64,000 bases of DNA, from assembly GCA_964537975.1 (NCBI GenBank), contig CAZIDP010000007.1, forward strand, positions 1 through 64,000. The letters are read 5' to 3'. Positions 45,855 to 53,911 of this stretch are shown here, one piece after another. The notes beneath the pieces are model-generated. The model was not told the origin of the DNA. It did no database searches and was given only the letters and a program-made list of their open reading frames with translations. This DNA is from SCBR16-9 sp964537975 (GTDB lineage Bacteria; Hydrogenedentota; Hydrogenedentia; Hydrogenedentales; SCBR16-9). Position 1 is the stretch's first letter; each line of letters opens with the position of its first letter. The translations under genes were made by a program, and so were the position numbers.

Positions 45855-46073
45855 CTTTAATTTGCAGCGCAAACTCTTTAGTCCGCTCAACACCTACCCG
45901 ATTATATATTGGAGAAAATCGGCATAACCAAGCATTCTCAACATGCCGCATGACAAACAAATTAAAGTATTGTTATGTTATAGTTCTTTTTTCTTGTCCG
46001 ACAGCTCATATTTGAAATTTAACTATGGTCAAAATTTTCCCTGTCTTCATGACACAAAAAAGGTAGATGTCTA

Positions 46074-47726
46074 TTGCACCGCGAAGAGCCTCATCAACAA
46101 TTGATTAACCGATTTAATATTGGCATAGAAGAAAATTCTACAGTTGTTGTTCCTATAATTGAACATGATTTATTTTTAAATCTGGCAAGCGAAGCAGTTC
46201 GTGAAATTTTAGAAAAGTCCATTGAGCTTGATTTACTGCTGTTTGACGGGTTAACACTGGATCATATTTACCGTTCAATAGGATACATCCCCAAAGCCAG
46301 ACACGCAGGCTGCTTTGGTGCTATTAACAACGATATAAATACAATTGCAAGCGAGCAAACGGGTTCAATACACATAATTCCACGTGGAGACCATTTCCGC
46401 ACCAGTGACCGGTTGCTCCTGATGATTTCTAAAGACACCGCTGTGGTTGTTCTGGGCTCTTTCAATGAAGCCCAGGAAGAAGACGGGTATACATATCATG
46501 GGGGGTGGTCCGTTCAATTCGAATATGTTATCCAGGTTGCAACAGAACTCCTGGGCCCATTACATGCAGCATGGATTCCGCAACATGAAAAATCCTTACG
46601 AAATGAGATAATGGCGGGATTGGCACTTCGCATGATGCGACACCAGGCTGATACTCTTGCATCCAGACAACGTCACATTGTGAAAGAAAAAGATGACATT
46701 TTCTCGGTGTTAAATATATTGAAGGCCATCTCTGCCAAGCGGCGTGCCCATGACATTTTATACGTATTTGTAGAGCAAATAGCCCGAGTGATAAGCGCAA
46801 ACCGTTGTTCTATCGTTCGTGTGTGGGGTAATGACACCCATGGCTATGTCCTGGCTTCACACGAAGACATTCATATCAATGGGCACCAGATTGAATTGGA
46901 CAATTATCCCGAATTGATTCATGCCATGAATGTGCGAAGCAAAGTTGTTATTGACAATGTTAAACATCATCCACTGACAAAGGTGCATGCAAAAAAATTA
47001 ACTGGTGCTTGCATCAATGCTTTACTAGTCATTCCCATCGTTCTATTCGATGAAAATGTCGGTTCACTGTTGTTACGTGCAGCACGAAGTGAAGGCTCCT
47101 TTGGACGGCGTGAAGTCAGTTTTTTTGAAATCGTGTCCGAAGCTGCTGCCAACGCGCTGGAACGTGCCCAACTTTTTGAGAACATCCAATTAGCAAACCA
47201 ACGTCTGGAACACCTGGCGATAACTGACGGATTGACAGACCTTTACAATCACCGGTATTTTCTGGACAAATTGGAGTCTGAGTTTCAACGCGCAAAACGC
47301 TACCACTTACCCTTGTCCTGCCTGCTGTTTGATGTCGATAATTTCAAGCAGTTTAACGACACCTATGGGCATTTAATGGGAGATAATGTGCTTCGTGAGT
47401 TGGCACACAGGGCATTGAATATTGTGCGGCAAAGCGATATAGTAGCACGCTACGGAGGAGAAGAATTTGTCATTATTTTGCCACAGACAGGTATGGAAGG
47501 TGCACTTGTAGAAGCAGAAAGATTACGCAAAATAGTAGCCGAGCATCCATTCAAATTCGATGGAGAAACCTATGAAGTCACAATCAGCGTAGGGGTAAGC
47601 TCCTTTGATAAGGAAACCACACATAACAGTGAAACTTTAATACGACTGGCAGACGAGGCATTGTATAAAGCCAAGGCAGCCGGAAAAAATCGGGTATGCG
47701 GCCCGGGAGATTTATCATCGTCATGA
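46074..47726 (+). CDS. Diguanylate cyclase with N-terminal sensor and GAF (TTG start)
   Basis: The N-terminal ~180 residues resemble a DICT-like sensory domain (LLLFDGLTLDHIYRSIGY, FNEAQEEDGYTYHGGWSV), then a GAF (~220-360) and GGDEF with GGEEF near residue 461. An RQSD I-site lies upstream of it, so it is predicted active and product-inhibited. No TM, so cytoplasmic. The start is TTG 46074 after AAAAAAGG; no in-frame ATG lies near. Its stop overlaps the next gene by 4 bp. Confidence 0.88.
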   Translation: MHREEPHQQLINRFNIGIEENSTVVVPIIEHDLFLNLASEAVREILEKSIELDLLLFDGLTLDHIYRSIGYIPKARHAGCFGAINNDINTIASEQTGSIHIIPRGDHFRTSDRLLLMISKDTAVVVLGSFNEAQEEDGYTYHGGWSVQFEYVIQVATELLGPLHAAWIPQHEKSLRNEIMAGLALRMMRHQADTLASRQRHIVKEKDDIFSVLNILKAISAKRRAHDILYVFVEQIARVISANRCSIVRVWGNDTHGYVLASHEDIHINGHQIELDNYPELIHAMNVRSKVVIDNVKHHPLTKVHAKKLTGACINALLVIPIVLFDENVGSLLLRAARSEGSFGRREVSFFEIVSEAAANALERAQLFENIQLANQRLEHLAITDGLTDLYNHRYFLDKLESEFQRAKRYHLPLSCLLFDVDNFKQFNDTYGHLMGDNVLRELAHRALNIVRQSDIVARYGGEEFVIILPQTGMEGALVEAERLRKIVAEHPFKFDGETYEVTISVGVSSFDKETTHNSETLIRLADEALYKAKAAGKNRVCGPGDLSSS

Positions 47727-48343
47727 ATAATAATACCACAAAAGCTTGTTTTAACAGCACCTGTTTACTGCAGCGGACAAGCGGCATACTATACCCCAGT
47801 ATAATAATCCTGCTGGCTACAATGGTGCTCAGTGTAACTCCAGGATGCACTACAGCCAATCCTTTCAGCCGAATGAAACCTGACTATGCGGCTTTGCCAG
47901 TTGAAGATTTGTCTGCTATCGCCCAAAGTATCGAAAAGGCAGTATCAAGCGGAGATCGCAATGCCACTATTCCAAACCAGGGCAATGTTACCGTAGACAC
48001 ACCTCAATTAAAGCAGGCGATCCGTACACGCGCAGCCCGCTACGATTTGGTACGGGACATGTTGGAATCGGGGTATATCATAGAAGAAAAGGGTGGTCTA
48101 ATTTCCATTCAGAGAAGCCGCACGTATACACAAAACACTTCCCGGCAGGAACGCGACCGTCATGCCATGGTAGTTATGAGTGAAAACCGCGATCGTTGGA
48201 CGCTTTACGAAGACATTCTAAAAGTCAACAACTTCGCTCCTCGCAATTTGTCTGCCGTCCAGACGCTATTTCATCAGGCACGCATTATGTACCTGCCACC
48301 CAACGCGAACTACGAAGAAATAGACGTGACACTGCTACCATAA
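47723..48343 (+). CDS. Envelope protein of unknown function coupled to a diguanylate cyclase
   Basis: The ATG at 47723 overlaps the cyclase stop (ATGA), indicating translational coupling. A hydrophobic segment is followed by VTPGC, an imperfect lipobox near residue 42. The soluble part has a helical region with QLKQAIRTRAARYDLVRDML and ESGYIIEEKGGLISIQRS, somewhat like DUF1318/YdbL-type small periplasmic proteins, but I am not confident of a family. Confidence 0.6.
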   Translation: MNNNTTKACFNSTCLLQRTSGILYPSIIILLATMVLSVTPGCTTANPFSRMKPDYAALPVEDLSAIAQSIEKAVSSGDRNATIPNQGNVTVDTPQLKQAIRTRAARYDLVRDMLESGYIIEEKGGLISIQRSRTYTQNTSRQERDRHAMVVMSENRDRWTLYEDILKVNNFAPRNLSAVQTLFHQARIMYLPPNANYEEIDVTLLP

Positions 48344-48370
48344 ACTTTTTGATCTCATTGTATTTTTACT

Positions 48371-48413
48371 GTACCATTCAGGTATATGTTCTTTACATAT
48401 ACTTGGATGGTAC
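48371..48413. terminator. Strong hairpin between convergent genes
   Basis: A 19-bp stem with two G-U-type mismatches (48371-48389 with 48395-48413) around a 5-nt loop, starting at the bcp stop codon and 27 bp after the upstream plus-strand stop. There is no U-tract on either strand, so it may end both transcripts with Rho or only protect 3' ends. Confidence 0.5.
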
Positions 48414-48895
48414 TACAAGCTACAAGCCTTATCAAGTACTTCTATAGCATGACCTTGAGGCTTTACCTTGGGCCAGACAAAAGCAAACTTACCCGCCTTG
48501 TCAATAAGAAATGTACTGCGTTGTATGCCCCAATATTTTTCCCCAAACATATTCTTTTCGACCCAGACCCCATATTTCTTTGCCACATCATTTTCCGTAT
48601 CACATAACAAGCTGAAACCCAGACTCAGCTTCCCAATAAATTTACAATGCGATTGGGCGTCATCAGGGCTGATTCCAAATACAACCACACCCGCTTCTTC
48701 AAACCTGGGTAACGCATCCTGAAACTCGATAGCTTCCGTTGTACATCCCGGCGTGCTGTCTTTAGGGTAGAAATACAACACGACTGGACTGCCCAGAAAA
48801 TCTTTTAGCGAAATCCAGTTGCCAGATTGATCCTGCAATGAGAAGTCCAGAGCTATGTCACCAATTTCAGGAACGATTGAAAAATTTGAAGGCAC
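48413..48895 (-). CDS. bcp: Peroxiredoxin, BCP/PrxQ type
   Basis: A thioredoxin-fold peroxidase that reduces hydrogen peroxide and lipid peroxides. PKDSTPGCTTEA carries the peroxidatic Cys51. The usual resolving Cys five residues later is replaced (EAIEF), so it may work as a 1-Cys form or use another Cys (SHC near 83 or LLC near 97). GVWVEKNMFGEKYWGIQRST is the family's conserved substrate-side motif. It is cytoplasmic and monocistronic. Confidence 0.93.
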   Translation of the reverse strand: MPSNFSIVPEIGDIALDFSLQDQSGNWISLKDFLGSPVVLYFYPKDSTPGCTTEAIEFQDALPRFEEAGVVVFGISPDDAQSHCKFIGKLSLGFSLLCDTENDVAKKYGVWVEKNMFGEKYWGIQRSTFLIDKAGKFAFVWPKVKPQGHAIEVLDKACSL

Positions 48896-48996
48896 TTCGG
48901 GGATTTCCTTTCCAAAAAGTTTTGTTTATAATGTATCGTGTTGTTTAGTATTATGTGTTTATTGTTTTAACAAGAAGCAGATTGAGGATAATCCAA

Positions 48997-49860
48997 TTGA
49001 CAACCCCAAAAGTTCAAGAAGCAGTAGCACGCGTCAATGAATTGCCAACTTTGCCGTCTGTCCTGGGAAAAATATTGGTAACCGCCGCGGATCCAGATGC
49101 TTCAGCACTGGATTTGGGAAAACATATCGCCGCAGATCAAAGTTTGTCTGCGACATTATTGAAACTTGTCAATTCCGCATATTACGGTTTTTTCAGGCAG
49201 ATTACGAGTATCACCCATGCAATCGTTATATTGGGGTTTGTTGAAGTACGTAATCTGACATTGACTGCTACTGTTTTTCGTACCATGGGCAACGGAAAAG
49301 GCGCCTATGATCGCATGCAACTATGGCGTCACTCGCTGGCTACAGCCATGGCTGCTGAAAGAATCGTCAAATCACTCAATATGGACCGTGAAGGCGTCTT
49401 CGAGTCCGCATTATTACATGATATCGGTAAAGTTACCCTGGACATGCTGTACCCGGAATTGTTTGGTGTGGTTGCCAGACAGGCTATGGACACCGGTTTG
49501 TCATTACGATTGGTGGAGCGTGAGATATTCGGTCTGGACCATGCAGAAGTCGGTGAGTTGCTGGGAAACCACTGGAATTTACCCAACTCCGTTGTGTCCG
49601 CCATTCGATTTCATCACCAGCCCGAACTGGCAAGCTCAAATGAACACCTGGTAGCGCTGATTTCATTGGCCAATTACCTGAGCTACAAGGCAGAACTTGG
49701 AGACCCGGGCAACGGCGGAGAACCGGAACTTCCCCAATTTGCCATACAATTACTGGACACCAAAGTGGACCAAGTCTTAGATGTCAGGGAATACCTGGTA
49801 GAAAATGAAGACCGAATTGACGAGTTTCTCGGTATTTTTCAAGAATCAAACACCGCTTGA
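48997..49860 (+). CDS. HDOD-domain signalling protein (TTG start)
   Basis: The start is taken as TTG 48997, 8 nt after GAGGA; an in-frame GTG 42 nt upstream lacks a ribosome-binding site. The protein is a single HDOD domain: NELPTLPSVLGKIL, SATLLKLVNSAYYGF, ALLHDIGKVTLDML and FHHQPELA. HDOD proteins relay signals, often in c-di-GMP, motility or cell-cycle control. The HD pair is retained, unlike in many HDOD proteins. Partner unknown. Confidence 0.88.
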   Translation: MTTPKVQEAVARVNELPTLPSVLGKILVTAADPDASALDLGKHIAADQSLSATLLKLVNSAYYGFFRQITSITHAIVILGFVEVRNLTLTATVFRTMGNGKGAYDRMQLWRHSLATAMAAERIVKSLNMDREGVFESALLHDIGKVTLDMLYPELFGVVARQAMDTGLSLRLVEREIFGLDHAEVGELLGNHWNLPNSVVSAIRFHHQPELASSNEHLVALISLANYLSYKAELGDPGNGGEPELPQFAIQLLDTKVDQVLDVREYLVENEDRIDEFLGIFQESNTA

Positions 49861-49910
49861 ACGTTTCCGTGTCACGCGGATTCACAAAAAATAGTATTTC
49901 CCCCCTGCAT

Positions 49911-50468
49911 TCATGTGTCCAACGGCTCCAGACAATCTCTGATTTTCTGCAATGAAGGCAGCGCATCCTGCGGTTGCAGAACGGCATTTTCAATCCAGCC
50001 TAGCACAGAAATTATAGTTTCTTTTCGCCAATAAGGCACAGGGCGCGATATTTCATCCCGCAAAAATTGCACATCGGTGAGCAAACGACGTCGCACAATA
50101 CCATTCGTTGGTGACAGGTCTGCTTCTTCGACCAACCGTTCAATCAAATGCGGCAAAGCCACCAGACCATCTTCAAGTTTTTCCGGTTCTGGTGGAAATT
50201 GGAGATTAAACAAATAATGATTTTCAACAAGATCAATCCCCATCGCAGTAATACGAACCGACGAAAACAAAGGGGGCGTATATCCCATTAACATTTCAAT
50301 CAATTTACGGTCATTAAGATAATGCGCTGCCGGCACCAAATCCTGTTGTGAAACACCCCTGGAAATAAAATCTTGCGGTTCCAGCATATTCAACGGATCA
50401 TTCAAGTACTCCTGGTAAAGCCGCAGTAATACCATTCGACGAACCGATTTCAGGTGGAGCTTATTCAT
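49911..50468 (-). CDS. Winged-helix-like small protein of unknown function (185 aa)
   Basis: Its ATG lies inside the first copy of the 20-bp direct repeat, in ATGAATAA, where it would overlap the former stop codon of a glyoxalase-family gene. It was therefore probably the second gene of an operon with 53274-53669 before the insertion. The N-terminus looks like a small winged helix (SVRRMVLLRLYQEYLND, SRGVSQQDLVPAAHYLNDRK) with an ITAMGIDLVEN wing, then a helical C-terminus. No known family is named. Confidence 0.6.
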   Translation of the reverse strand: MNKLHLKSVRRMVLLRLYQEYLNDPLNMLEPQDFISRGVSQQDLVPAAHYLNDRKLIEMLMGYTPPLFSSVRITAMGIDLVENHYLFNLQFPPEPEKLEDGLVALPHLIERLVEEADLSPTNGIVRRRLLTDVQFLRDEISRPVPYWRKETIISVLGWIENAVLQPQDALPSLQKIRDCLEPLDT

Positions 50469-50481
50469 CTTGCCAGTCCTG
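50462..50481 (+). repeat. 20-bp direct repeat, left copy (attachment-site-like)
   Basis: Identical to 53275-53294. On the minus strand it encodes the last codons of the glyoxalase-family gene (QDWQDE-stop), but upstream of it here the sequence is unrelated to that gene. It marks the left end of the inserted element. Confidence 0.8.
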
Positions 50482-50649
50482 TACTTAAAATGTTCATTTT
50501 AGCCTTTATTTATAAGGGTTTTATTACGTTACATTACAGTAAACTACCTGAAATTGTAAACAAGATTAACACTATTTCGGGCAAGTTACGGGAAACGGTG
50601 AGCTTCGACAAGAAACTCATAATTCAATTTAGCCCTTGAAAAAGGTTCG

Positions 50650-50760
50650 AGTCAAGCAACAGTCAAACAAAATGAATCATGTAAGTCCCTGTGGCGCAAA
50701 GAGATAAGGCCAAGATGTCACAGAATTCAGCCCTCCAGTCAAGCAACGGTCAAGCAAAAT
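50650..50760 (+). repeat. Pair of 24-bp direct repeats near the element's left end
   Basis: 50650-50673 and 50737-50760 match at 22 of 24 positions. Each is itself built of two GTCAA(G/A)CAA units about 10 bp apart. They lie in the ~300-bp non-coding end of the element and could be recombinase- or regulator-binding sites. Confidence 0.55.
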
Positions 50761-50773
50761 AATAGCTTATTCT

Positions 50774-51112
50774 TCATGCCCAACTTGGTAAATATTTTCT
50801 GGCCCGGCTACCGACCGTTTCGTCGTGGCAACGAATCAAATTAGCCACGATAGCATCCTTGATCATTCGTGAGACCATGGAGCTGTTCTTCTCCTCAATT
50901 CCAAATCGTTCTCTCAGAGTGGTGTTGGTCATGTAGTCTCGTTGCACATAGCGTAGGCAGGCATGCAAATAGGTAGCACGAATACGATCAACTTTATCCA
51001 TATCTCTGAATTCGCGGTGGGCGAAGAGAACAGCGCGTGTATGTTCATCGGTTGTTTCAAATGTTACCTTGCTAGATCGCAAATATGATTTTAATTTGAT
51101 GCTGTGTAGCAT
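50774..51112 (-). pseudogene. C-terminal remnant of an AlbA_2-type (Schlafen-like/RecG-related) ATP-binding protein
   Basis: FAHREFRDMDKVDRIRATYL, HACLRYVQRDYMTNTTLRER and FGIEEKNSSMVSRMIKDAIV are the characteristic end of the ~500-aa AlbA_2 / divergent-AAA_4 proteins, where a winged helix closes the chain with RKYLPSWA-type residues. Here only ~112 residues remain, with an unrelated ten-residue start, so the AlbA_2 and ATPase-like domains are gone. It is a gene fragment, possibly still expressed as a small winged-helix protein. Confidence 0.65.
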
Positions 51113-51206
51113 GATATGTAAAATACTTTACATAAAGGTTACGTTTTTTTAACCACTTAAGTAAAATGATCGCAATCCAGCTAACACAGAGAATCCGAGA
51201 GCTAAT

Positions 51207-51851
51207 ATGTCTTCTTGCCAGCCATATAATTGGAATGTTGTTGTCAATGCTTCATGGAATCCCGCAATTCTGACACCTGGGGGTATTGCTACAAAACTCT
51301 TTAATCTTCCTAAAGGATCTAGAGTGGAAGTATTAGTACCAATTGAAGGGCTAGAGCCACCAAAAGTCGTGTATGGTGGGTTGAGTGTAATTGCAAACTC
51401 AAGCCGCCTCATTGTTGACACACAAACACATGATTTCTGTAATCTAAAAAAAGCTATGGGAATTGCCTGTACTGCACTTTCTTCTCTACCAGAGACACCT
51501 GTTTATGCAGCAGGTTTCAATATTGGCTATAAAGGAGATCAAATTCATAGCGAATTATCTGAATTTATCCAATGTCCACTTCATGAATTATCAGACTGTG
51601 GTTATGAAATAAATTCTTACGGAATTAATCGACAAATTATCTTTAGAAGTGGTGTCATCAACTTAGGCGTTTCAATTACTAACGAAGGCGAGATTAAGTT
51701 GGAATTGAATTTTCATAAAGAATCAACATTACAAGATGATTTAAAAAACTGGTTGAGTATTTCTGAAGAAGATATTAAAGCAGAAGTAAACAAAATTACT
51801 TCTGCACTTCATGTGACTATTATGGAGGAATCCGATGCAAAATCAATCTAA
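51207..51851 (+). CDS. Unknown protein, first gene of a three-gene accessory operon (214 aa)
   Basis: No family recognised. It is soluble, with no signal peptide or TM, and alternating beta-like segments (WNVVVNASWNPAILTPGG, KGSRVEVLVPIEG, LIVDTQTHDF, NIGYKGDQIHSELSEFI) and a helical C-terminus. It could be a binding or assembly protein. It overlaps the next gene by 17 bp and is AT-rich. Start at ATG 51207; a weak AGAG lies upstream. Confidence 0.6.
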   Translation: MSSCQPYNWNVVVNASWNPAILTPGGIATKLFNLPKGSRVEVLVPIEGLEPPKVVYGGLSVIANSSRLIVDTQTHDFCNLKKAMGIACTALSSLPETPVYAAGFNIGYKGDQIHSELSEFIQCPLHELSDCGYEINSYGINRQIIFRSGVINLGVSITNEGEIKLELNFHKESTLQDDLKNWLSISEEDIKAEVNKITSALHVTIMEESDAKSI

Positions 51852-52056
51852 CATGGAGACTTCAGTATATGCTGAAGACAAAGAAGATTATATAAAAGGT
51901 GAGTTGTCTGATGAAAAGCGATTTTTGTCAAACACAAAAGTAATACAAACAACACCTCGTATTTTTAGCACATTAAGGACATCAGGAACTGTTAAAATAC
52001 TAATGGCCAATAAGGACCCAAAGTTAATTAGCGGAAACGACACTACTGCAAGGTAG
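51835..52056 (+). CDS. Small unknown protein, second gene of the accessory operon (73 aa)
   Basis: ATG 51835 is preceded by GGAGGA at 5-nt spacing, a strong site located inside the first gene. Charged and Thr/Ser-rich, with no domain recognised (KVIQTTPRIFSTLRTSG in the middle). It could be an antitoxin-like or adaptor peptide. Only 2 bp separate it from the third gene. Confidence 0.5.
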   Translation: MQNQSNMETSVYAEDKEDYIKGELSDEKRFLSNTKVIQTTPRIFSTLRTSGTVKILMANKDPKLISGNDTTAR

Positions 52057-52058
52057 TA

Positions 52059-53219
52059 ATGAAAGACACAATGGTAGCACATTGGACTTACGAGGACTTG
52101 CCAACTGAAGATTGTGACTTAAGACAAGGCGATATTATATATCCCTCAGAAGAACTGCTTAGTGTTTTTAATGAGGTACATCAGCATTTTACTGATCCCA
52201 AATACCTTGGTTTTGTTGTAATAACACACTGTTGCGATCTGGTTCGTCGGGGACACCGCCATTGCAAGGCAGATTATATAAGCCTTGCTGTCGTACGTGA
52301 CTTTGAGACACAACTAGAAAAGTTTCTCGATAAGACGTGCAAAAGCATATCTAAAGGTGTCTACTCGCAAAAGTCAAAAGCTACTGCTCGTGATTTAATA
52401 ACACGCATTCTTAACCAGAATGAACATGCACTAGGATTATTTTATCTACATCCCGAAATGGGGGCAGAACTGATACCTGATAATGCTGTTGCGCTTCTAA
52501 GAGTTACCGTCTCACTCCGCGCAAAAGATCACTATGAAACTATCCAGAGGGCTCGATGTCGCAGACTTGGGTCTGAATTCAGAAGTAAACTTGGTTGGCT
52601 TGTTGGAAACATATACTCAAGGGTTGGAACACCAGACTGGTGTGATCAAAAAGACGGTGAAAAACAACTAGATATACTTATTGACGATTTTTTAAATTCC
52701 GAGAAATACGCATGGGTTGACGAGGCATCTGTAAAATCTGCTCAATCCAAAGGAGTCAATCTATCTCAATTATCACGTTCAGAGGTTCTTTCCGAACTAG
52801 AAAACCACAAACCAGTCCCTCCAAAAATACAGATTGCAAGTGCGGCTAGTAAATTACTAGAAGAGCTATTAGGAAAACTACCAAATGCTATCGCAAGTAA
52901 TTGTATAAAAAATGTACAAAAAGAACTCCAATTATCTAATGTAGAATATACTCAGGAACAGATAAATACAAATTTATTACAAAGTTTAAAATCTTCGTAT
53001 CAAGTGGTAATTGATGAAATTGCTTCATCAGTGACAAAATCGATTCTTTCGAATTCTTGTGAATCAAGTAAACCTCACGATGAACTAGCTCAACGTATTC
53101 AATCGTTAATAAGAGATAGTATCAAACAACAAATTGATAGATTACCCAAAAATCTTTCATCGAGAATGATAAATGATGCAACCGTTAGTCGGACTTTAAA
53201 ACAAAACGATACTTTTTAG
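52059..53219 (+). CDS. Unknown protein, third gene of the accessory operon (386 aa)
   Basis: The N-terminal ~190 residues are conserved-looking: DLRQGDIIYPSEEL, GFVVITHCCDLVRRGHRHCK, DYISLAVVRDF and QKDGEKQLDIL. The THCCDL phrase with a nearby His/Cys set (GHRHC) could bind a metal. I recall phage-defence-linked hypothetical proteins with a similar VxTQSCDL stretch but cannot name a family. The C-terminal half is helical, Ser/Lys-rich and looks like coiled coil. No TM. It is probably an effector or scaffold working with the two genes before it. Confidence 0.6.
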   Translation: MKDTMVAHWTYEDLPTEDCDLRQGDIIYPSEELLSVFNEVHQHFTDPKYLGFVVITHCCDLVRRGHRHCKADYISLAVVRDFETQLEKFLDKTCKSISKGVYSQKSKATARDLITRILNQNEHALGLFYLHPEMGAELIPDNAVALLRVTVSLRAKDHYETIQRARCRRLGSEFRSKLGWLVGNIYSRVGTPDWCDQKDGEKQLDILIDDFLNSEKYAWVDEASVKSAQSKGVNLSQLSRSEVLSELENHKPVPPKIQIASAASKLLEELLGKLPNAIASNCIKNVQKELQLSNVEYTQEQINTNLLQSLKSSYQVVIDEIASSVTKSILSNSCESSKPHDELAQRIQSLIRDSIKQQIDRLPKNLSSRMINDATVSRTLKQNDTF

Positions 53220-53273
53220 TTGTTTTGCGCAAAAAACATAGTAAAATGGACCTATCCCCTCTTTAATTTCATA

Positions 53274-53669
53274 CTATTCATCTTGCCAGTCCTGCATCAA
53301 CTCAATGATGTTGCCTTCTGGGTCTCGGAAGAAACAGACAAGTAGCCCGGGGCAGTGTATGTCGCAGTCGATGACATCATCAATATCTATTCCCGAGTCT
53401 ATCAACACATTTCGGGCTGCATAAATGTCTTCTACTTCAAATGCCAGGTGTTTGAAACCAACCGGTTGCTCACCGGATGATTTTTCGGGTGCATCTGCTG
53501 GTGCCTGAAACAATTCAAGGCAGGCACTACCCAGGCGCAACATCAAGAATTCATTAGGAGTACCGGGATTAAATACGCGTGCCCGGCTAAACCCGAAATG
53601 CTGTGTATAGAACTTTTCTTGTGCGTACATGTCACGACAATTGAATGCGATATGTTGAATAGCTTTCAT
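53274..53669 (-). CDS. Glyoxalase/VOC family protein (lactoylglutathione-lyase-like)
   Basis: ATG 53669 follows AAAGGAA; upstream in-frame codons to 53747 lack a ribosome-binding site. A vicinal-oxygen-chelate fold is visible: IQHIAFNCRDMYAQEKFYTQ, FLMLRLGSACLELFQA, GFKHLAFEVEDIYAARN and FFRDPEGNIIELMQ with metal ligands His/Glu. It is cytoplasmic; function could be methylglyoxal detoxification or another VOC reaction. Its last codons are duplicated at 50462-50481. Confidence 0.88.
   Translation of the reverse strand: MKAIQHIAFNCRDMYAQEKFYTQHFGFSRARVFNPGTPNEFLMLRLGSACLELFQAPADAPEKSSGEQPVGFKHLAFEVEDIYAARNVLIDSGIDIDDVIDCDIHCPGLLVCFFRDPEGNIIELMQDWQDE
53275..53294 (+). repeat. 20-bp direct repeat, right copy (in the glyoxalase-family gene 3' end)
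   Basis: It is identical to 50462-50481. Here the 20 bp form the last codons and start of the stop codon of the intact VOC gene on the minus strand. The two copies differ in the next base, giving TAG here and TAA at the other copy. Confidence 0.8.
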
Positions 53670-53911
53670 GATGTATTTCCTTTTGTATGCATATAGGAGT
53701 AAAAAGTATACAGGGCACACTACATTTTTCGGTCTCTGCCTTTTCACAGAGGTTACGGAATTTCTATACCGGCGTCAAATTTAACCGGTAGGTTGCCTGT
53801 GCTTTTGCGTCAAGAACGTAAAACTTCATATACTGTTATCTATTCAGGGCACTTGTATGTTGCCACTGAAATTGTATTAGCTTCAACTAGAAACAAAGGA
53901 GATCACCCCTC

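Larger units (their letters stand above)
50482..53294. mobile_element. 2.8-kb accessory element bounded by a 20-bp direct repeat, no recombinase
   Basis: The element lies between two perfect copies of a 20-bp sequence, 2,813 bp apart. One copy is the intact 3' end of the glyoxalase-family gene; the other is at the start codon of the 185-aa gene that must once have followed it. The interior is AT-rich and holds the tail of an AlbA_2-type protein and a three-gene unknown operon. A duplicated gene 3' end that restores the stop codon is typical of site-specific integration, but no integrase or transposase is present, so it is either a defective remnant or moves in trans. Confidence 0.65.
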
